A DNA stretch of 64,000 nt. It comes from Diphasiastrum complanatum (lineage: Eukaryota > Streptophyta > Lycopodiopsida > Lycopodiales > Lycopodiaceae). The translations under genes and the position numbers were made by a program. Each line of letters starts with the position of its first letter. The stretch's first letter is position 1. Where the stretch lies: NCBI GenBank assembly GCA_029204225.1, contig CM055103.1, forward strand, positions 22,626,663-22,690,662. The letters run 5' to 3'. The notes below the pieces were generated by a model, which made no database searches, was not told the origin of the DNA, and saw only the letters and a program-made list of their open reading frames with translations. Of this stretch, positions 12,566 to 22,400 are shown piece after piece.

Positions 12566-15500
12566 CATTAACAAAATCATGGAGCGATCATTAAGATCCT
12601 TAGGTAGGTTTCCCTTCATTGTTCACCTTCCTTGAGAAGATCAACCTCTTGAGGAGAAGATCTAGAGCCAAGGATGCGTAGATAAGCACAAACAAACCAA
12701 CCAAGGAAAAGACCAAAAAAAGAAGAAGCATCAAAGATGAACAATGCACAAATCTAGGCTATTCCACTATTAGATCCTAAGCCAAGATTGACAACCTTAG
12801 CAAGCCTAGATTCCCACTCCTATCTCGTAGTTTACCCTCTCTCCATTGGATCGAAGCCCGTAACTACTACTCACCCGGTTGGAGATCCCAAACCCCTTCT
12901 TTGCCCTCTAGATCCGACTGATGAGGCACGAAAAGGGTCAAACAGTCGACAGGGTTTATACTTAACCACATAAGACTCGACATATGGATTGAGTTTCGGC
13001 CAAGAAAACTCTCTTCTGACCAGGTCTAAAGTCTTGTGTATACCTGGATGACCTACACAAGGTACGTAATGACATTTAAAAAGAATTCGCTTCTTTAGCT
13101 CATCATGTCTCGGTACGCAAACTTTCGCATTCTGAAATAGTAACCCACCTCAAATGGTGCTCAACCATCTTCTATATCCGACCAAAATGAGAATCAGTAT
13201 CACACTTTTCTCTCAACAAAAGATATAGATCTCTAGAAATTTGGGTAAACGAAAGCTCATTTAGTTTATCAATCTGACTAAGAGCGTCTACAACTTGGTT
13301 AGAGCTGCCTTTGACATATTGGATCTCATGATCAATTCTTGCGTAAGCTCATCCCAATGAGCTTTACAAACTTTTATATTGTGTTGATCGTAAAAGTATT
13401 TTAGAGGCTGGTGATCTGTATAAACTATAAACTGATTACCATAAAGATAATGCCTCTAGGTCTTAAGTGCATAAATCACAACAAATAACTCCTTTTCTTG
13501 AGATGTATACTGCAACTGAGGTCCTATACATTTCTTGCTCTCGAACACTATCGGTCTATCGTTTTGTGAAAGAAGTGCTCCTGTCGTCGAATCACTTGCG
13601 TCAGTTCTGATGACGTAAGGTATCTAATTTGGATCCACGATTTGTAAAATGGGAGCTAAAACCACCATACTTTTGAGCTTCTCAAAACATTGGCTCAGTT
13701 CTTGATTCCATTCAATAGACGACCTCTCTTCTTTTTCTTATGTAAAACCGAGTATGTTTTATGTAGAAGAACAATTCTATGCTACCAATTTACATTTCAT
13801 TTGACATCTACATACATTATGTTTTAGAGGCAACTATATCAACAAAATTGGATAATACTTTTTTTCTAAACAATTCATGACTATTAATTGATTTGATCCT
13901 CTAAAATCATTGATTCTTTTGGATTAAAAGAAAATAGCATTCTAGACAACTCGTTCTAGAAGGCAATTGCAGTGGAACGCGATTTGCTACAAAAACATTT
14001 TGGAATTTGGAACGTCAATTTAGACCACAAGATTAAGATTACTATTGCTATCATTAGTTTTATTACGGAAAAAGAGTAGTGGCTGAAGTTTTTTTGATAG
14101 TTTAATTAATGCTAAATAAACTCAAATCGTTGCGTCCATGTCCGGTGTATAGGACATGTGGATACATAATACTCCAATAAGACAGCCATATTAGTCATGC
14201 CCTGAATATATTTCATTCACGGCTAGTAATGTGATTATTAACCTTGTGAGGACTCGAGCACTCCAATAGTGCCATATGGAGCAATGCATGATGTTTGATG
14301 GTCATATGCATGCAAAGAGGTATCAATAGCAAATTCAGGCGATACTAGGGATGCATGCAGTATTATGCACAAGATTTTGGTATACCCTATAGAAGCTCAC
14401 ATCCATAATTCCAGGTTTGGATAGCCAGTTTCCCACTTTTCTCTTGTATTCACTCATTGCGGCATGGGAGTGAGGCCCTGGGGGAATTCGGTCTTGAGCT
14501 TCTACTTGGATGGGAGGTTTGGCTTCACAGTGTCCTTTTGGTGTTCTTGTAGGCTTGATCCTCGGGTGATCGTTACACAAATGATCAATCAGAAGAACAA
14601 AATGATAAACTAGAATGACTATCGTTGCATAAAGCTATATTGATCTGCTCAATCACTGAAAAAGGTAAACTGCAAATCAAAAACACATTGGAGTGAAAGC
14701 GATCAACAATACAAGCTTACTCTATCGAACTAAATGGGAAGGCACCTAAGATTTTAGAAACTTCTACCGTAATCAAAACATAGGAGAAGACTCTGCAGAG
14801 AGTGCTACAAGTGACACTCTCATCCTTATCCTCACTCATCATCCATGTGTTCGGGACCCAACTAGCAGCAATTGTAAATTTACTTGCAAAAGCTCATGAT
14901 TCCAAAAGGGCTTTCCTTAGTATGCACTTGTTTAACATTCTACTAGTAATAAAGCGGCCAAGTTCCACCCTTTTATACAGTTCCTCTAAAAAATTCAAGG
15001 AAAACTAAAACAAAAAAAGGAATTGTATTTTTTTTGGCGTTCCGGAAAACCCTAACCTAATTTTTAGAATGCAATCCAGATCGCATTCCAAAATTAGGGT
15101 TAGGGTTTTCCAAAATGTTGTTTTTTGCTTTTTTCTGAAAGATTATTTAAGGAATTATCAAAAAATTGAGTTAAAGTAAAGAGCAGACACAGGTTTTTTT
15201 GCGGACCCGCTAGATATGTTCAAATTATGAACTTAAAATTTGCGTTATTGGAGTTTCTGTGGATCGATTTTTTTTTTTTTTAAACTTTTCTATAGTTAAG
15301 AGAGCTTTCTTACTTTACTAATACTTCTCTATCTCTTTGGAAACTACAATACCTTCAAATCTTACTAGTCCGAAATCATCTAATTTGTATACATCAATAA
15401 AACACATATCGATTGTACAAAAAGCAAGTATACAGATATTAAAACAGAAGAGTAAGTTCTAGAAAAGTGGTCATTTTATGCTTAATCATCAATTGTTAGT

Positions 15501-16358
15501 ATATCTCGACTCTCTATGAAAGTGAATCATGTGGGATGATCAATTATATGCCTCAAGCCAAACCAAATCAGCTAACTAACTAAATTACAAAAAAGAAATT
15601 CTAGTAATTAGTGTTTTTACCTAAAATGTATATCATAGTTGTTTTGGGGCACAAAAAAAAAGAAAATTTGGGGAAAAATCAGTATTCTGCTGAAAGGTTT
15701 TTTGTTGCTATGCTCGAAATTTTCTTCTTAGCGCGTTATAAGCTCTACTATGAATTTGCCAAGTTATAAGTTGAACTCCAATCGGTTGCCACTCATAAAG
15801 TGTAAACGTGGTATGTACTATGCAATATGATTCTCCTTTACAATTAGACACCAAATCAAAGTTTACCATAGTTTGTAGTAGCTTGTTCACATAGGTAGAT
15901 GCAACAAAGAGGCATTTTGTTGAGAACATTCTCAGAATCATCTATGTTTAATTGAGAATATGTCAGCAAATGTGTCACATAGGTGGATGCAACAAAGAGG
16001 CATTTGTTGAGAATATTCTCGGAATTATCTATATGTTCAATTGAGAATATGTTACAAATTGAAAGATAGACTGTCATAGTCTTTTTTCTGGAAATAGACT
16101 ATATTTGCAATAATTGCAAGCATAGAATCAATGAACCGTTAACGGTTCACCACGGTTCTGAGAACCGTACGGTTCTTTAAAAATTTTGCCCAGAACTGTG
16201 GTGAACCGCACTGAATAATTAATTAATTAATTTGTTTCTTGTCCCAGCCCCCAAAAATAGCCCAAAAAAATGCTAAAAAAATGCCAATTTTTTTTTCAGA
16301 AAAAGCAGATTCTCCCTACTTAGATTATTTACTTCAAATGATTTAATCTCCCAAATTG

Positions 16359-16428
<70 letters not shown>

Positions 16429-19400
16429 CAAAAAACTAGCTTTGAGGGGTTTTGGGGGGAAATTTAGGTTAATTAATTAATTATTTTTTTACATGAACCG
16501 TACCACGGTTCAAGGAACCATGGTACGGTTCCTTCCACGGTTCCCAGAACCCACGGTTCTGGGAACCGTGGGTTCTATGATTGCAAGTCTCTTTTGTTTT
16601 TGATACAAAATTTCAACAAAATGTATTCTAGCAAGACCTCCATAGTGAATAATGCAGATTTTAGGTCAATATTATGAACAGTTCCAATAGGTCCACTGCA
16701 TAGACAGCTTTGTCTGCTCTTATTGTAGTTTAGCTCATTATTTTGACATCGGAAATAACCTTCGCAGACTTGTTAGGGGCTAGATCTGATATGGATCTGA
16801 CTCTATTCAAAGTGGGGAGGGTCCTAAATTCTTTTTGAAGGAGAACCAAAGAAAAAAATAAAGCAAAATTAAAAAAAAAATTGCGCTCCGGAACACAGTT
16901 ATGGTATATGTAGATCTAAGGAGGCGGGACCCGGACGCGCCAGGGGTGCGTCCGCGTCCCTGAACGCGTCCGGTTTTTTTTTTTTTCCGTTCTTTTTGTT
17001 TTTTTAATTTTTAAATTATTTTTTTTAGAGTTATTTAGTTAAAAAAAAAAAATTGGACTCGTCCGACCTCGCTTCTGGGGGTCGGACGCGGACGCAGGCA
17101 TTCCGGCCTGGACCCTCATGTCTGACATAGCAATTGACCAAACTTTTAAGGATGATCAAGTGTCCTAGGATGAAAAATCATCCCTTCTACAATTTGTCTT
17201 AAAAATAGTCATTGGTTTCATTTCTAATGAGGGAAAAAGCGAGTTACCAAGTTTGTTTGATCATGATGAATAAAAAATTACATTGGTCTTGTCAACGTGT
17301 GATCTCAATCTTGTACTTTAATGCTGCAACTGCGTTCTGGAATGCTTGTTTCGGAACGAGCATTCTGGAAACTGGAAACCGAAACACAAAGTTTTTCCTT
17401 TTTTTGTAGAGAAGGAAAAACCAGTATTTTCCTCGAATTTTTTTGTTAATATCATCTTTGCAGTGGATCATGATCCACTGCAAAAACATTCCGGAACAAT
17501 TGTTTCAGATCACAAATATGTATCTATCTACACTGATTTTTTTTCATTGTTTCGAGAATCATAGGGTTTTTTGTAGTTTTCGCCGTTTCTTAAGTTTTAA
17601 ATAGTTTGGAATGTTATTTGACTGTTTCTCCAAATTTTTAGTAGCAAAAAGAATTTAAAGAATGCATTCTGGACAGCATTCCAGTATCTGGAACCAGAGT
17701 TGCAGCGGGATCACGATCTGCTGCAAAAACGTTCCGGATTGCGTGATTTGCAACCTGGATCACGATTTTTTTTTTTTTTTTGTGGACAAAAGACTAATGG
17801 CCATTTTTTTTTTTGATGGTTTAATACTAACTAAACTTGGATGGTGGACATGATGGATTGATTACAAACCAAGATTGGAGTTGAAACAACTATAAACTCT
17901 CTTACAAATGGCATGTGTAAGAAGATTAGAGACTCCCAACACAGAGAACTCACACACACACGGCCGTTCAAAGGGATGCTTATGCTTATGCTTATGCTTC
18001 TTAGTTGGGTGCTTATGCTTCATAATTGTTGTCGGTTTGCTGTCATTTAATACGGTTCCATGTGATTTCATTTCACATAATACAGAAAGAGATGTTCAAT
18101 AAAGAATCACTTAATGGCCCAAAGATGGACCGCACTCCTCTTGGACCTCCGAGCAAACTATATAAATGAATCTTGAAAACACGTTTAATCTGATACCCAT
18201 ATTGGCACCCAAATTTTTTTTTTTTGCGTTCCGGGAAACCCTAATTAGATTTCCTGGATCGCGTTCTGGAACGGAACCTGCAACCCTGTCTGGAGCATAG
18301 ATGTAGCAGAACACGTCCATGCTACAGGCTTCCAAAAGTAGATCAATGCTTGTGCAAAAATGAGATATGAATAGGCAAGAATCTGCTTATTTCCATGCTA
18401 GCTTCACGAGGACTATTTGGAACCCAGTATATGTCCTCTATCATTTAGGGATTTTGGTATTTTCTTTCTCATGCCTTGCTTCCCTGGTTTTAATGGAGTT
18501 GCCTAAATCTGGGCCAGGAGGCCTTTTGTGATTGTTCACAGGCTGCCTTAAATTTTTCATGATGGATTAGAAATTCAGTATGTAGATGAGTTTGAATTTC
18601 CTTCATGGAAACTTTGGATGCTTGACAGCCTCTACATTGTTCAGGAGAACCTTTTTGTCTGTAGATTGTTACTAAGACATATGGGACCAAGTGGTCCTTT
18701 GACCTATTTGTGGAAAGAAATTGTTGCCCTTATGTATGATTAGGATGGACATTGATGGAAACCAAGCTGAGAAGTAGATACTATGGGATGTAATAACTGC
18801 TGAATTCGGTGGTTAGAAAAGAGCTGTGCAAAGTGTGTACGTCCGTACATTATGTTGCTGCATCTAATAGGATACCTTTACTGCGCTGTTAGGTTTATGT
18901 TAGCTTAAGTACATTTTGGAGCCAAAAGCCAGCCAATGCTCACCTGAAGCTTGAGATGTCTTGTAATTTCATCTGTACACATTTGAATGGTAATGTTAAT
19001 AAAGTCATGAAAGTAGTACAATAGGCTGTACAAAATTGGAAATCTTGTGTAACTACAGGAATCTTCTTATAAAGTTCTTCTTGGATGTAAATTTTATGCT
19101 AAAGAGGTTCTCCTCAATCCCACAGGATGTGTGAAGAAGGTACACATGATATCAATGCCATCTGGTATCAGCCATTGCAGCCATGCATTATGAAAGTTCC
19201 ATTCAGTGTACTGCACCCTGTTGAGCATCAGACCAGACCAAATCAAATTTATGTTGAGCCGTTTCCAGATGGCAAGTGACATCCCCTCAGCCATGAATGT
19301 CAATTCCAGTTTGTGCATAATATGTTTTTGATGTTTTCCCTGGAAATACTTTGTGATATTACTTGTTTCCAGCTCACAGACTAACATCTTTGGAGGCAAA

Positions 19401-22400
19401 ACTACACAAGGTAGATAATGTTGAATTCCTTCTATGATCAAGATATCTGTATTGGTTTCCTGACTGGAAACTCTAGAGGGGAGGCAAGAGGTTCGTTTTG
19501 TGTGAGGAAAGAAACTAAGTTAATTTCTTGGAGTTTACCTGTCAGAATATTTACCAAACCAAATTATCAATTGTAACTGTTATATGATCCTTTGGAATGA
19601 TTGAAGTGCTATATTATTATTTCTGGGCAGTACCAGCTTAGTTGCTTCAGTTAAAGTTATCTGACAAAAGTATCAATGCAGACCCTTCAAGGCCGGAAAA
19701 TTCTCGCTTTAACAACTACATGTATGGCCACATAGATATTGTATTGTTGATCATGATAGTCTGTCGGAAGTTGAACGAACACTTTTATTTCTAGTTGAAG
19801 TAGGAAAGCAAGTAGCTATTTTCTCCTGTAAAGTTAAAAAAGAACTAACAAGTTTTATACATATTCGGATATGATTTACTGATATTCAAAACTTGGAAAA
19901 AACTTTTTGGAAATTAAAAGTTTTAAGACATGTCATTATTCATTGTTTGTCGCATCTATGTGATAATGGAAAACGATGACCAAAAATTATCAATATTTGG
20001 TACATAGATGCACCCCCCATCCAGAAACACATTTCTGAAATGGGGGAGAGTTTCTGAGAAACGTATTTTTAAAAAAAAAAAAAATTGTGGGCAATATGGG
20101 TATCAGAATAAAGCTCTGATCAAGGGCATTGCATCTGTGTAGGTTTCCAGGTGTTTTGGTCACAACATGGTTTACGGCAATTTTAGGGCAAAAAACATAT
20201 AATCTGTTTTTTTTTTGGCACGACTCTGGGTCCAGAAATGCGATTCTCAGAATCGCGTTTCTGGGAACGCTTTTGCCCAGAAACACGTTTCTGGGCAACT
20301 ATGAAATTTTGGTATAAAGGCTCTCTAAAGGGATAGATAGTGAATTTTGTGATTGCATCGTTCCCAAGCTGTACATTAGTTGCAGGATTTAAGATTACAT
20401 AGAGCAAATAGATTTCATGTCATGAATTTAGATAGGACTGACGTGATTCGGGTTATGAATGGATTCAGCTTGACTCATTAGTCATTGACCATAAAAACCA
20501 CTTAGTCAAACCAAACAAAACAAAAAATAATGTTATGCTAGAAGTTTTTGACTTTCTTTTTGTTGGTGTGTTGTGTCATGATTGTAATTATCTGTTGTAA
20601 GAGAAATGGCTTCGTCACCAGTGGTGATTTGTAAATAGATCTAAATAGTAGGTTCACTAGTATGAAGTGAGGTTCTTATATTTGGCATAGGTACAAGGCC
20701 AATCTTAGAGGCTACTAGAGCGACCTCTTAAAATATATGAATTGATGTGTGATATGTTATATGGGACACTTGGTTGATCAAATGAGTGATAGTGTTCCTC
20801 AATCCGTTCTATTCAGCAAGGGTTGGAAGGAGACTTGTTAGGAGCGTTTACCATTGCAATTTGTAAATAAATCAACAATGAAAGATTTTGGCTTCTATCT
20901 TGTGTGTATTTCAGTTGTAGTTGGTATCATAGTGGTGGATTTCCTGGATTCTACGGAGAATTGCCTATTAAATGTCTATGTGCTTGAATCTTTTACTATC
21001 CATTTTGTAGTGTCCTTGGATGCTAGTGCCTAATTTTCAGCCAAGATTGAGAGCAAGAAAATGTGAGCGCAGAAAACACAAAGCTAGCACTTGATTTTTG
21101 GAGCCTAATTTTGCCATTTGGATTGCTAGGATCACAAAACTGGTGGGGACCACTGATCTCTATATCCTCCTAGGCCAATTGTGCCCTCTTTCTAGCCCTT
21201 TTTTTCCATCTTTTCAGCAAAGCCAGCCCTGTAGAATTCTGATTTTCATTTGTTTCTTGCTGAATTTTGAGAAACAATGCTTTTGAATTGCTGATAGCTT
21301 TGTAGAGGTAGTTTTTGGTGGATCTACCCTAATAGGCCACAATATTTGGTGACATTTGCATTCTTTTGGCTACAAGTGCTGATTTTGAAGGGAAAAGCCC
21401 TATGTAAAGCTTAGATTCTGCTATAGAAGGTAAACTGCAAGCTCTCATAGGAACCATAACTTGGCAAGCTATGTTGCCGTCTGACTGCTGATTTTTGCAA
21501 GCTTTGGGCTAGTCGCTTGGTCTAGAGGTGCTTTTGCATATTTTTTCCAAGCCCGTCACATCTTCATCATTCAAGTATGGATGCATCTAGAGATTCTCGC
21601 CATGATACTTAAAGATTAGATGTTGATTTTACAACGGTTGATGCTATGGAAGTTGCACTCACACAAATATTGGATCAATTGAAGTTTGGCAAATTTGGCA
21701 TAAAACCTGAAAGAGTGACTGCGGAGCCAATTTTGAAATGGGCGGGAGGTAGAACTTGCTACGAAGAACTGGAAGCTGCCTTTTACTAAAGACTTGAAGC
21801 CGCCAAAGTTATTTAATGCAATACATATCACTGAAGTAGTGGAAAACCGATTATAGATTTGGGGAAGGCCTTCAAATGTGTGGTGTCATAGGGGATCAGG
21901 AAAATATTGATAAAGCCATGTAGGATCTTTAAGAGTCTACACAATCTTGGTGGAGGAAAGTGGAGAAGGATAATCTTGTTCCTTCCACAAATTTGCAATG
22001 GCACAAAAATCTGAGATAATTGTTCATTTAGTACTGGGCGCCTTTAGATAAAACAATGAGGCAACGCAACAATGGACCAGCATAAAAGCCAATTTGCTGA
22101 TTCAAGAGTAATGCCGTGTTACAGCTTTTACTCCCTGTCCTGGTTGTTTACTGTTTTTACTTACAAATGTACTTCTTGTAAATACAAAAATGGCTAAGTC
22201 ACCGGCCTGTGGTGACCTTTGTAACAGAAATGTAAATAAAGCTGTTAATGAAGTTTATGAGCCTCAGAGTCGCATGTTGCTTGGTATAGGGTACTGGGTC
22301 ATTAATTATGAGTGGCTGGACTAACCTCCGAAAAAGTAGAGTTGACTAGTCAATGTGACACGTGTCATATGCTCACTGGGACACTTGGTCTAGTGAATGA

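Larger units (their letters stand above)
5385..19125 (+). other. 13.7-kb PMT intron filled with transposons
   Basis: The donor GTAAGT at 5385 and the acceptor tcaatcccacag ending at 19125 are phase-compatible (2 bases plus 1 base). Stretches without a separate entry are 5385-6694, 9900-9985, 13745-15030, 15120-16110, 16590-16925 and 18290-19125; they are AT-rich and I recognise nothing in them. A 67-codon frame at 5643-5846 and an 85-codon frame at 6266-6523 match no family I know. Confidence 0.7.

Noticed and set aside
15050-15115. Telomere-like ccctaa / ttaggg words (also near 22568)
   Set aside because: There are only two or three units in a hairpin context and no array, so this is neither an interstitial telomere nor an origin.
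19094-19441. 115-codon minus-strand frame over the PMT exons
   Set aside because: It overlaps the recognised PMT exon and micro-exon on the other strand and matches no family.
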